Source of the DNA: Synergistaceae bacterium
GTDB lineage: Bacteria > Synergistota > Synergistia > Synergistales > Aminobacteriaceae
DNA length: 22,166 bases
Assembly: GCA_009778055.1 (NCBI GenBank)
Contig: WRKN01000012.1
Span: 1 to 22,166, forward strand
Direction: 5' to 3'
The translations under genes were made by a program, and so were the position numbers. Under the pieces are notes generated by a model. The model saw only the letters and a program-made list of their open reading frames with translations, ran no database searches and was not told the origin of the DNA. This document shows positions 1 to 7,813 of the stretch, piece by piece; the stretch's first letter is position 1, and the number at the start of each line of letters is the position of its first letter.

Positions 1-26
1 GGGAGAATCGTTCATATTCTCCCCCC
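1..26 (-). terminator. Probable terminator hairpin of rubredoxin gene
   Basis: An inverted repeat pairs GGGAGAAT (1-8) with ATTCTCCC (16-23) around a 7-base loop. It lies about 15 bases past the stop codon of the minus-strand rubredoxin gene. The U-tract expected after the hairpin on the minus strand would fall outside the window, so rho-independent termination is an inference from the stem and its position. Confidence 0.5.
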
Positions 27-40
27 GCCGTTTCTTGCCC

Positions 41-199
41 CTACTCCGGTTCAAACATATCCTTCGTTACGCCGCACACCGGGCAAACCCAATCCCCGGG
101 TATCTCCTCGAACATCGTTCCCGTCGCAATCCCGGAATCCGTGTCCCCGGTTACCGGGTCATACTCGTAGCCGCACACACTGCACACATACTTTTTCAT
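41..199 (-). CDS. Rubredoxin
   Basis: This is a 52-residue one-iron electron-transfer protein. The minus-strand translation begins MKKYVCSVCGYEYDP and contains a second knuckle, VCPVCGVTKDMF. The four iron-binding cysteines therefore sit in the two canonical CxxCG loops, at about residues 6, 9, 39 and 42, with the family's GDWVCPVC signature between them. Length matches typical rubredoxins (50-55 residues). A GGGAG Shine-Dalgarno sequence lies about 8 bases before the ATG. Rubredoxins act in the cytoplasm, passing electrons to oxygen- or peroxide-detoxifying partners such as rubrerythrin or flavodiiron proteins in anaerobes; no partner gene is next to it here. It is probably a single-gene transcript, with an A/T-rich upstream region holding a TATAAT box and a hairpin behind it. 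Confidence 0.95.
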   Translation of the reverse strand: MKKYVCSVCGYEYDPVTGDTDSGIATGTMFEEIPGDWVCPVCGVTKDMFEPE

Positions 200-248
200 T
201 CTCCACACTCCCTTATGTTTGTTTCATTTGCCAAATTGCCAGCCATAT

Positions 249-254
249 ATTATA
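249..254 (-). promoter_or_regulatory. Possible -10 box for rubredoxin gene
   Basis: The minus strand reads TATAAT here, about 50 bases upstream of the rubredoxin ATG in an A/T-rich gap between the HAD and rubredoxin genes. I do not see a convincing -35 hexamer at the right distance, so this is a weak call. Confidence 0.3.
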
Positions 255-283
255 ACAACAATCATAAAATATTCCTGAGCATA

Positions 284-1150
284 TCAAGAAGAGAGCAGGG
301 ACGATAACGCTTCCTCCAGGGTGTTGAAGTGAAGAAATTCATCGCTCCCGTTCCCGGAATCAGCTCCCAAAACCGGGCCTATGCCGACAAACTCGCCCTT
401 GCCGAACGCGGCCTGAGCCGCGCGGTCGCTTGCCGTATCGCCGAAGAAGGCCGGGTGCTTTGCGCCGCTCCGCTCGCATAAAATAGCAAGCCCTTCCGGC
501 GACGGCTTCAATATACCGCTGTCGAAACTAATCAGCATATTGTCCGGGAAGCCGCGCCAATTCAGTGTCTTGTACCCCGTAACCATCTCGTCGCGCGAGC
601 GTCCCGTGTAGATACCCGCCGGCAAGCCCAGTTCTTTCCAGTCTTTGGAAGTCCCCGGCGCTTCCTTTTGCCAAAGCCCTTCTCCTCCCGCGCCGTACAC
701 CACCTTACCCTTCAACTCGGCGTAGACCTCCGCGCCGAAGTATATTTCCTCAAAAACGATCCTGATATTGCCAAACGACGGGGCCTGCGTATCTTCGCGG
801 GCCAATCCCTCCACGAAGGCGTCGGCGGCGAACGTATACAGCTCTTTTTTCCAGGCGTCCGGGGAAAGGAAAGCCTCTTTCATGCTTTCGCGCCCGGTTT
901 TCAGCATGGCGCGGAGCATGACCCAGGACGCGGCCACGTCGTCGTTGAACGCCGGATGTGTCTTGGCGATGTTGAAATATTCCGCTGTGTACCCTTCGCA
1001 GTCCACTTTCTTCCCAAAGAAGTTTTCCCAGCACCATCGCACCGTCTCGGCCGTGACAAGCGTGTAGGAGTCCTGGTTGTCTATCAGCACCCCGTCCACG
1101 TCAAAGACGAGGAGGTCGGGAGCGACCCCCTTCAGCCATTTTTTACACAT
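284..1150 (-). CDS. HAD-superfamily hydrolase (phosphatase-like)
   Basis: A 288-residue haloacid-dehalogenase-fold protein, expected to be a cytoplasmic Mg-dependent phosphatase of unknown substrate. Motif I is VFDVDGVLID, with nucleophile D17 and acid/base D19. A YTGRSRDEM segment supplies the motif II Thr, GILKPSPEG the motif III Lys, and FFGDTASDRAAQ the motif IV acidic pair. The long insertion between motifs I and II fits a helical subfamily I cap. The VDGVLID...SY start resembles the uncharacterised subfamily IA group of HAD proteins, so no substrate can be assigned. The ATG lies 7 bases after the stop of the upstream ATPase gene; its Shine-Dalgarno sequence (AAGGAG, 1162-1167) spans that stop region, indicating coupled translation. 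It is the last gene of the three-gene unit. Confidence 0.85.
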   Translation of the reverse strand: MCKKWLKGVAPDLLVFDVDGVLIDNQDSYTLVTAETVRWCWENFFGKKVDCEGYTAEYFNIAKTHPAFNDDVAASWVMLRAMLKTGRESMKEAFLSPDAWKKELYTFAADAFVEGLAREDTQAPSFGNIRIVFEEIYFGAEVYAELKGKVVYGAGGEGLWQKEAPGTSKDWKELGLPAGIYTGRSRDEMVTGYKTLNWRGFPDNMLISFDSGILKPSPEGLAILCERSGAKHPAFFGDTASDRAAQAAFGKGEFVGIGPVLGADSGNGSDEFLHFNTLEEALSSLLSS

Positions 1151-1157
1151 GTAAATG

Positions 1158-4100
1158 TCATCTCCTTTTACTCAGGCGCTTCGCGCGCGCCTTGGGGTTA
1201 TCTATCAAAGACGCATTCCCGCGCATTTCAACGACGGAAAATTCTTTCTCCCCCGCCAGGCGTGATCGGAACATATCGGCGGTGGAGCGGTGGCACGTAA
1301 AAAATATTACCTGGAATTTTTCGGACGCGCGCCACAGCGCCTCGATTGCGCCCAACTGCCTGCTTTCGTCGAAGCGCGCCAGCGCGTCGTCAAGCATCAT
1401 CGGACGTTCCCCCAGGCGGTACGCCATAGCCAGTTTCATGGAAAGAGCGACCTGTTCCGCCAGCCCCATGCTCCACTGCGTTTCGTCAAGCCGGATTCCA
1501 TCCGTATCGCGCTCCAGTGCCACGCAAAAATCGCGTCCCTCGCCGCGTTTACCATCCGGGACAATTTTCCATTTCGACCCCGCCATGAGGGACATAAACT
1601 GCTGCGCCAGCTTCAGCGCCTCCGACTCACGCCCTTTTTCGTGACGTACGGCCGCTTTCTCGGCAAAGCGCCTCAAAAGCACGGCTGCCAGCCAGCGCCG
1701 GAATCCCTTTTGAGCCAGAATTTTCAATGTCTCGTTTCTCTGGCGCAGAGTGAAAATCCGGTCGTCCGGCGCAACGGTTTCCATTTGCGCCTCCAGCGCG
1801 CCGCAGGCGTCGCGGAGCGCGTCCAGGGCTTTCTCGCCGTCGGATATGTCCAGCCTTAAAACCTCGGCCTCTCTGGCCGTAGTAAGGGCGTCCGTCAAAA
1901 ACTCCGCCTCGCTTATATCGGAGGCATCTCCGCCAAATATGCCGGCCAGGGCGCGCCTGGATTTCGCCAGGCGGTTTTCCAGCGTTAAGCGCAGGGCGTG
2001 TTTTTCAAACGCCGCGCGCAGGCCCTCCTCGCTGTCCGTCCCGGCTTCTTCGCAAAGGGCCCTCACGCTGCCGACCGCCGCCGCCAGTTCCTTTTCAAGC
2101 TCGGAACATTCAAAATCGGCGGCGCGCCTGTCCTCCAGGGAGGCGTCGATACGCGCCTGCAAACTCAGGGCTTCTTTCAAAGAGCGGAAAAGCGCCGGCA
2201 GGCTTCCTTTGTCGAGTTTCAGGCCGGTTTTGACGCCGAGTTCGCTTATCCGCGCTTCGACTGACGCTTCGTATCCGCGGCGGCCGGCCAATTTGCTCCT
2301 CATGACCCCTAAAGAGTTCAGGTTCGCTCGGGCGGCGCGGACGGCGGCTGAAAACGAATCGAAGCTTTCCGGGCTCAGGCTCGGGGATAAGCGGTTTTGA
2401 AGCAGCCAGCTCTTCCAGTCCTCCAAAGCGCCGTCCAGCTCCCGCGTAACTTCGGACAGCTTATCTTTCAGGCCGCACAGTTCGGTCTCGCATTTTTCCA
2501 GGTTTTCAATGAGCCGCCTCTGTTTGTCTTTCATGAGTTCGAGGCTTGCCGCGCCGTTATGTTCGTTTTCCAGAAGATTCGCGGCCTCGTCCAGGTCAAA
2601 AAGCGTGGACGGCGCGCTTATGCCCAGAAGCTGCGATTTATGCTCTATAGAGGCGCCTATGATCTGCATCTCCCGCCTCCGGGCGACGATTTTTTCGTCT
2701 ATCAAATCCAGGTCGCTGTTTCTCCGGTCATATTTGGTTTTCCACTGAGCAAGCCTTACGGAACGTTCTTTCCTGGCCATGAAGATTGAAAAAACGGGCC
2801 CCAGGGCGGTAAAAACGCAAAAAAGCACCACGTAGGCGTCGTAAGGGCGAAAAGCGGGCGCAAGCACGCCAATCGCCACAGATATGCCCGACAGCGACAA
2901 CAGCAGCGCGAAAAGGAATTTAGCCATGTAATTGCCCTGGTGAGCGGGGGGAGATCCGTCGCCTTTTATCTCGCCCTCGATGAGTTCCGCGCACATCTTT
3001 TCCCCGCGAATTTCCCAACGCAAAGCGTCGTAGCGAAGCATTTCATGCTTTATGTCCTGCAGCAACCCCCGCCGGGAGCTAGAATCGGCCGGCGGGGCAA
3101 GGTTTTCCGCGCCACTCCGCTCCGCCAGGCTCTCGCCCCGGAGGGCCGCGCCCCTGCTTTCCGACTCGGCTTTCTCCTCCCGGAGCCTTTTTATGCGCTC
3201 CTTCAAAGCCTCTATCCTGTTGGCCGCGGCGCGCGCTTTCAGTTCCTCGGCAAGAGAAAGCCCGGCGGCCAGGTCTTCTTCGCTCCAATGAGAGTCGATG
3301 TTCATAAGTTCCCTTTTCAGACGGCCTTCGGCTTCCGCGATCCCGGCGCAAAGGGCGGCCGTTTCCGCCTCCATGCACGCAAGGCGCTCCATTTCGCGCT
3401 CCAGGTCTTCCAGGGATTCGTGATATTTCAGAAGGGTCATCGCGGGGTTGTTTTCCATCTGGCGGCGGCGCGACGCTTCATACGCGTTTTTTCGTCTTCG
3501 TTCGTCCAGACGCCTCCGTAGATCCGCTATTCTCTCCCTGAGCGAGTTCAAACGCTCAAGCCCTCTTTTAGGCATGTCACGAGGCGGCTCCAGGGACGCC
3601 AGCTCGTTTTCAAGCTCCCGCGCCTCGAACCAATCGGGCCTCGCCCTCGCGATCAGCTCCAGACGGGCGAGGGCGAGGCGTTTTTTTTCAAGCGCGTCGG
3701 CCGCGTTTTTTACGGCCCCGCATTTTTCCTTCAGGGCTTCGCGCAGTTCCCGATAAGGCTCTTTCCAGTTTTTCAAACTTTCAATGTGAAGGCTGTTGCT
3801 TTTTATTTCGTCCCACAGCCCGGGGGCGTATATACCGCGCTCCAGCTCGTCCAGCCTGCCCGTAAAGTTTGAGGGTACCCCGAGTTCGAGCCCCGGCTCC
3901 GCGCCAAAGGGCAAAAAAAACTCCGGCATGGCAGTCACGGAGCCGTCGGCGTCTTTAATCAAAGTTTTGCGCCCTTCGAGCTCGATTTTGAGGCGCTGCC
4001 CGTCATTCATCAGAAGAAGCAGCGAGCCTTCACCCTGTGACGGCGTTTCATCCTCATTCACATCCACATCCACGGACAACATACGCCGGAAGAAACGCGC

Positions 4101-4217
4101 CAGCGTCGTTTTCCCGCTTTCGTTCCCCCCCCATACCACCGACAGGCGAGGCGCCAGGGAACCGTCGACGCCGCGCAGCGCGCCAAATTCCGCAACCGAG
4201 AACTCAGAAATCCTCAT
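1158..4217 (-). CDS. YhaN/SbcC-like SMC-type ATPase with internal membrane segment
   Basis: A 1019-residue Rad50/SbcC-like AAA ATPase. The N-terminus carries Walker A (GGNESGKTTL, near residue 31) following a strand-rich start typical of this family. Long charged coiled-coil stretches cover roughly residues 160-420 and 490-850. The C-terminus has an ABC-signature-like segment (SMGLAEQVALSMKLA), Walker B with D-loop (PMMLDDALARFDESR) and an H-loop (FFTCHRS), so the ATPase site looks intact. Between the coiled coils, at about residues 431-480, are two hydrophobic helices. B. subtilis YhaN-type proteins are known for such a central membrane segment, whereas canonical SbcC has a zinc hook there. 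The gene shares an ATGA overlap with the upstream Mre11-like gene, matching the yhaO-yhaN/sbcD-sbcC arrangement. Likely role: membrane-tethered ATP-driven DNA end processing or scaffolding, but see the dead partner. Confidence 0.85.
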   Translation of the reverse strand: MRISEFSVAEFGALRGVDGSLAPRLSVVWGGNESGKTTLARFFRRMLSVDVDVNEDETPSQGEGSLLLLMNDGQRLKIELEGRKTLIKDADGSVTAMPEFFLPFGAEPGLELGVPSNFTGRLDELERGIYAPGLWDEIKSNSLHIESLKNWKEPYRELREALKEKCGAVKNAADALEKKRLALARLELIARARPDWFEARELENELASLEPPRDMPKRGLERLNSLRERIADLRRRLDERRRKNAYEASRRRQMENNPAMTLLKYHESLEDLEREMERLACMEAETAALCAGIAEAEGRLKRELMNIDSHWSEEDLAAGLSLAEELKARAAANRIEALKERIKRLREEKAESESRGAALRGESLAERSGAENLAPPADSSSRRGLLQDIKHEMLRYDALRWEIRGEKMCAELIEGEIKGDGSPPAHQGNYMAKFLFALLLSLSGISVAIGVLAPAFRPYDAYVVLFCVFTALGPVFSIFMARKERSVRLAQWKTKYDRRNSDLDLIDEKIVARRREMQIIGASIEHKSQLLGISAPSTLFDLDEAANLLENEHNGAASLELMKDKQRRLIENLEKCETELCGLKDKLSEVTRELDGALEDWKSWLLQNRLSPSLSPESFDSFSAAVRAARANLNSLGVMRSKLAGRRGYEASVEARISELGVKTGLKLDKGSLPALFRSLKEALSLQARIDASLEDRRAADFECSELEKELAAAVGSVRALCEEAGTDSEEGLRAAFEKHALRLTLENRLAKSRRALAGIFGGDASDISEAEFLTDALTTAREAEVLRLDISDGEKALDALRDACGALEAQMETVAPDDRIFTLRQRNETLKILAQKGFRRWLAAVLLRRFAEKAAVRHEKGRESEALKLAQQFMSLMAGSKWKIVPDGKRGEGRDFCVALERDTDGIRLDETQWSMGLAEQVALSMKLAMAYRLGERPMMLDDALARFDESRQLGAIEALWRASEKFQVIFFTCHRSTADMFRSRLAGEKEFSVVEMRGNASLIDNPKARAKRLSKRR

Positions 4218-5296
4218 TTGGGTCTCTCCGCGTTTTTTATGGCCTTAAAGAGCCAATAATTCGCCATGCTGAAGGAATCTTTCAAAAGTGACTCCACGTC
4301 GGACTCCGTCATGTTTTCCAGCAGAGGCGCCGCGTCGGAGGCGAGAACGCGTTTCAACATCCCGCGCTCTTTCAGCGCGTCGAGCAGCCCGACCCGCAAG
4401 TCCATGCCGGACTTAAAAAAGGCCGCCTCCTCCCAAAAATCCGCCTCGAGGGCATCCGTTGGAGACGGCGGCGGCGGAACAGCGTCGTCCGAAAGTAAAT
4501 CCACCAAAACGAAATTTCCCCTCACGTCTTCGTCCGCGTTTAGTTTTTCCATCAGGGTTTCCGTCCCGCGCGTAAAATCTTCTCCGTAAAAAATGGAGCG
4601 CTTCTTCATGACGCCGGTCAGTTTAAGGTGAAGCAAAACGGAGCGCTCACGCTCGCGCTCACGAAAACTGTCTTTTAAGGTCTTCCAGAAGGCGGTCAGG
4701 GCTTCCTCCGTTTCGAGCGAAGTTACGTCCATCTCGCAGCTCTCCCAGCGAAGGACGTCCAGTTCGATAAATTCTTTTGAAGGCTCGCCCTTATCCGGCA
4801 GAAAAATGAGCCATGCGCCCCTCGGCCCGCTCTCGTCATGGGAGAGTCCCTGCAGAGGGGGCGGAACGGATTCCAAAAGCGGAGCCAGAGGCAAGGAAAA
4901 TTCACGTTTTGTGAAAACCGCCGCTTCCGGGTCTTCCGGGTTTGCGAGCCATTTGACGCCGTCGGGGAATTCGGCCAGCCACTCGGCTTCAAACGCGGCC
5001 CCCTCGTTCAAAATATAACACGCAACGCCGGCCTCTGACAGACGCGCTGTCTGCTCAGCCAAAAAAAGAAGAGCTTTGGGGCCGCTGTACGCATCGCAAA
5101 GCTCCCCCCTCATAAGCACGAAGTCCACGCCGCGATACAAAGCGCAATCCACCAGCCGGCGCGCCGCCTCGTAAGCGACACCCCTGGCCAGGGGCGCAAA
5201 CTCGCCCCCTCCCTCTCCAAGCGCCAATGGACTGTCAAGGCGAAAGTCGGCGGCGTAAAGAAACTTTACCGGTCCCATAGCGTTCAAAAAAATCAC
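4214..5296 (-). CDS. Degenerate Mre11/SbcD/YhaO-like protein (metal site lost)
   Basis: A 360-residue partner of the following ATPase, recognisable as the calcineurin-like phosphoesterase (SbcD/Mre11/YhaO) fold by VKFLYAADFRLDSP at the N-terminus and GVDFVLMRGELCDAY in the second block. The family equivalents are AADLHLDSP and VDFVLISGDLYD. The metal-binding residues are mostly replaced: DxH has become D17-F-R19, GD has become GE (65), GNHD has become LNEG, and the later GHIH block appears as ESCE in VLRWESCEMD. I infer a structural, non-nuclease subunit. The listed start is GTG with a weak upstream GCAGGG; ATG at 5278 (MGPVKFLY) is an alternative that would begin closer to the fold. The gene ends in an ATGA overlap with the ATPase gene and probably leads the operon. 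Confidence 0.75.
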   Translation of the reverse strand: MIFLNAMGPVKFLYAADFRLDSPLALGEGGGEFAPLARGVAYEAARRLVDCALYRGVDFVLMRGELCDAYSGPKALLFLAEQTARLSEAGVACYILNEGAAFEAEWLAEFPDGVKWLANPEDPEAAVFTKREFSLPLAPLLESVPPPLQGLSHDESGPRGAWLIFLPDKGEPSKEFIELDVLRWESCEMDVTSLETEEALTAFWKTLKDSFRERERERSVLLHLKLTGVMKKRSIFYGEDFTRGTETLMEKLNADEDVRGNFVLVDLLSDDAVPPPPSPTDALEADFWEEAAFFKSGMDLRVGLLDALKERGMLKRVLASDAAPLLENMTESDVESLLKDSFSMANYWLFKAIKNAERPK

Positions 5297-5315
5297 CCGC
5301 CCTGCTATGCCATCA

Positions 5316-5355
5316 CGAAAAAAACTGTTTGCTCAAAATTTTAACAGTTTTTTCG
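5316..5355 (-). terminator. A/T-rich inverted repeat between lipase-like and Mre11-like genes
   Basis: AAAAAACTGTT and AACAGTTTTTT form an 11-bp stem around a 13-base loop. On the minus strand the right arm ends in seven Ts, as in a weak rho-independent terminator for the glnS-hydrolase unit. The stem is poor in G/C, so it could instead be an operator or promoter element for the Mre11-like gene that starts 20 bases later. Confidence 0.45.
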
Positions 5356-5386
5356 GAATATGGCACAGGCGAGCGCGCCTTTGAAG

Positions 5387-6022
5387 TTACTCCTTCGTTA
5401 AAAATTTCCCCGTTTCCAGAAACGAGGCTACGGCCTCCACGGTATCTGATCGCCAGTGAAGCCGCTCGTGCGGGCACGGAACCGACATTTCGTCGCTTGC
5501 GGACACGCGGCGGACGGACTCCGCCGAAACGAGCCCGTCATGTTCTCCGGGCAGCAAAAATTTTCTAACGGGGTCGGGGCGCGTACCTATTATGACGCCG
5601 ATCTCCGGCGCGGGGACGTTGAGGGGCGAAGGAATGTCCGGGCCCGGCTCCGCCAGGTCGGGCAAGGCTTCGAGAACCTGCCGGGAAAAGGGGAGCCCCA
5701 ACAACAAGTTGGCGTAGGGGGACCCCCCGTTGGGCGTCCCGATCAGGACAACCCTCCCCAGCCCCTCGACAACCCGCCGGGACAGATAATCGCGGATGAT
5801 GAGCCCTCCCATGCTGTGCCCCACGAAATGCACAACGCTCTCCTTGTCAACGTTTTTTTCGATTATCCGGGCAAGCGATTCGCTGCACGAGCGAACATTC
5901 AGGAACGCCGTAGGCAAAGAGGGAGCGAGGGTGCTATACCCTCGCTCTTTCAGTTTACCGGCAAGATAACGCATATTGCGCCCTTGCCGGAAAAATCCGT
6001 GAACCAGCACCACTGTTTTCAA
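5387..6022 (-). CDS. Lipase/esterase-like alpha/beta hydrolase
   Basis: A 211-residue alpha/beta-hydrolase resembling the EstA/PGAP1-type lipase group. The oxyanion-hole HG lies at residues 8-9 (VVLVHGFF) and the nucleophile elbow GHSMGG places Ser70. Asp162 (GEHDGLVS) and His185 or His189 (CPHERLHW) are good candidates for the rest of the triad. The GTPNGGSPYANLL segment after the elbow is typical of small lipases. There is no signal peptide, so it is probably cytoplasmic. It starts at TTG (MKTVVLVHG) inside TTGA, a 4-base overlap with the glnS stop, so it is probably translated by coupling to glnS; a weak GGGAA precedes it. The substrate is not evident; a carboxylester, such as a lipid or acylated metabolite, is likely. 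Confidence 0.82.
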   Translation of the reverse strand: MKTVVLVHGFFRQGRNMRYLAGKLKERGYSTLAPSLPTAFLNVRSCSESLARIIEKNVDKESVVHFVGHSMGGLIIRDYLSRRVVEGLGRVVLIGTPNGGSPYANLLLGLPFSRQVLEALPDLAEPGPDIPSPLNVPAPEIGVIIGTRPDPVRKFLLPGEHDGLVSAESVRRVSASDEMSVPCPHERLHWRSDTVEAVASFLETGKFLTKE

Positions 6023-7701
6023 GATTGCTTCCCGCTCTCTTTTGCCCAGGAGTCCTTCAGCGAAACAGTCAGGTTAAACACCGGATTGGCCTCCGTCATG
6101 TCCGTGTCCGCGCAGAAGTATCCGTGCCGCAGGAACTGGAAATTATCCAGCGGCTTCGCCTTCGCCAGCGACGGCTCCAGGAGCGCGTTTTCCAGCGCGA
6201 CGAGGGATTGGGGGTTCAGATAATCTCTGTAGTCTTTGCCTTCTTCCATCTCGCTCATGTTGCGGAGCGTGAAAAGATGGGCGTACAGGTTGACCTTCGC
6301 GGGGACGGCGTCGCCCGCCCATACCCAGTGCAGCGTGCCCTTGACCTTGCGTCCGTCCGGCGCGTTCCCCCCCCGGCTCTCTATGTCGGCAGCGCAGCGC
6401 AGCTCGACGACCTCGCCCGCCGCGTCCTTCACGACGTCGGTACATGTAATCATATAAGCGTGCTTCAGGCGCACTTCCCTGCCCGGCGCAAGGCGGAAAA
6501 ACCCTTTGACCGGCTCTTCCATGAAGTCCTCCCGGTCGATATATATTTCGCGTCCCATCTTGATCGTCCGCGTCCCCGCGTTTTCGTCCTCGGGGTTGTT
6601 GTCCGCCGGCAGCTCGTCTACAAAGTTTTCCGGCCAATTCGTCAGCGTCACCTTCAGGGGGCGCAACACAGCCATCACGCGAAGGGCGGTTTTATTCAAC
6701 TCCTCCCGCAGGAAATGCTGCAAAAATTCAATGTCCACCATGCTGTCGGCCCTGGCGACCCCTATCTCCCGGCAAAAACGCCGGATTGACGACGGGGTGT
6801 AGCCGCGTCTGCGGAAGCCGCTGATTGTCGGCATACGGGGGTCGTCCCAGCCGGAAACGATTTTCGACGCCACAAGCTCGAGCAGCCTGCGCTTGCTCAT
6901 CACCGTGTAACTGAGGTTCAGGCGCGCAAACTCGTACTGGCGCGGCACGTGCGGCACGTTGACGTTTTCGATGAACCAGTCGTACAGCGGCCTGTGATCC
7001 TGGAATTCCAACGTGCAGACCGAATGTGTCACTCCTTCGATAGCGTCTTCGTAGCCGTGCGCGTAGTCGTACATCGGGTAGACGCGCCATTTATCGCCCG
7101 TCCGGTAATGTTCCCGCTTCAAGATACGGTACATAACCGGATCGCGCATGTTTATATTGCTGCTCGCCATGTCGATCTTCGCGCGCAGGACTTTTGACCC
7201 CTCGTCAAACTCCCCTTTCGCCATCCGATCAAACAGGTCGAGGTTCTCCTCTACGGAGCGCCCGCGATACGGCGATTCCACGCCGGGCTGAGTCAATGTG
7301 CCGCGATTCCGGCGTATTTCCTCGGAGCTCTGGTCGTCGACATACGCTTTTCCGGCCTTGATGAGGTCGAGCGCCCACTCGTAAAACCGGTCGAAGTAGT
7401 CGGAGGCGTGACAAAGGTTTGTCCACTGAAAGCCAAGCCACTTAACGTCGTTCATGATTGATTCGACGTACTCCGTTTCTTCCTTGGCCGGGTTTGTGTC
7501 GTCGAAGCGCAGGTTGCACCCGCCGCCGAACTGCTCGGCCAGGCCGAAGTTCAGGCATATCGACTTTGCGTGCCCGATGTGCAGATAGCCGTTCGGCTCC
7601 GGGGGGAAACGCGTGACAGGGGCTTTTATTACCCCGCTTTCCATATCGTTTATGATGATTTTCTCAATAAAATTGGAAACAATGCTTTCCGCGTCCGCCA
7701 T
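6019..7701 (-). CDS. glnS: Glutaminyl-tRNA synthetase
   Basis: A 560-residue class I aminoacyl-tRNA synthetase that charges tRNA-Gln with glutamine in the cytoplasm. FPPEPNGYLHIGHAKS gives the HIGH motif at residues 41-44, and VMSKR (267-271) is the GlnRS form of KMSKS. The FDDTNPAKE, YPMYDYAHGYEDAIEGVTHS and LEFQDHRPLYDWF blocks are characteristic of GlnRS rather than GluRS. The C-terminal third is the usual two-barrel anticodon-binding domain. I chose the ATG at 7701 because TTGGAGG lies 8 bases before it; an upstream in-frame TTG is part of that SD itself. Having GlnRS means Gln-tRNA can be made directly, without a GatCAB route, although the rest of the genome cannot be seen. It is divergent from yhdT and overlaps the downstream hydrolase gene. 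Confidence 0.97.
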   Translation of the reverse strand: MADAESIVSNFIEKIIINDMESGVIKAPVTRFPPEPNGYLHIGHAKSICLNFGLAEQFGGGCNLRFDDTNPAKEETEYVESIMNDVKWLGFQWTNLCHASDYFDRFYEWALDLIKAGKAYVDDQSSEEIRRNRGTLTQPGVESPYRGRSVEENLDLFDRMAKGEFDEGSKVLRAKIDMASSNINMRDPVMYRILKREHYRTGDKWRVYPMYDYAHGYEDAIEGVTHSVCTLEFQDHRPLYDWFIENVNVPHVPRQYEFARLNLSYTVMSKRRLLELVASKIVSGWDDPRMPTISGFRRRGYTPSSIRRFCREIGVARADSMVDIEFLQHFLREELNKTALRVMAVLRPLKVTLTNWPENFVDELPADNNPEDENAGTRTIKMGREIYIDREDFMEEPVKGFFRLAPGREVRLKHAYMITCTDVVKDAAGEVVELRCAADIESRGGNAPDGRKVKGTLHWVWAGDAVPAKVNLYAHLFTLRNMSEMEEGKDYRDYLNPQSLVALENALLEPSLAKAKPLDNFQFLRHGYFCADTDMTEANPVFNLTVSLKDSWAKESGKQS

Positions 7702-7742
7702 ACTCGCTACCTCCAATATTCGATTCTTCAGATGCGGATTAC

Positions 7743-7748
7743 ATTATA
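7743..7748 (-). promoter_or_regulatory. Possible glnS -10 box
   Basis: A TATAAT hexamer on the minus strand lies about 42 bases upstream of the glnS ATG. No good -35 hexamer is visible 17 bases upstream, so confidence is limited. It sits back-to-back with the yhdT promoter. Confidence 0.35.
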
Positions 7749-7750
7749 TA

Positions 7751-7779
7751 TTGAAAAAACACACCGGCTGCCGGATAAT
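7751..7779 (+). promoter_or_regulatory. Sigma70-type promoter of yhdT-panF
   Basis: TTGAAA (7751-7756) and GATAAT (7774-7779) are separated by exactly 17 bases, upstream of yhdT. The spacer holds a perfect dyad, CCGGC-T-GCCGG (7764-7774), that touches the -10 box and could be a repressor site. Confidence 0.6.
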
Positions 7780-7813
7780 TATGCTTTCTAAATCCGAGCA
7801 AAGAGGGCAAGCC

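Noticed and set aside
668..1300. A 210-codon plus-strand frame over the HAD gene
   Set aside because: It covers the HAD gene and the start of the next in antisense, with no SD; the HAD motifs on the minus strand are clear.
5367..5380. AGGCG-AGCG-CGCCT small inverted repeat
   Set aside because: A five-base stem in GC-rich DNA with no T-tract on a useful strand is not enough to call a terminator.
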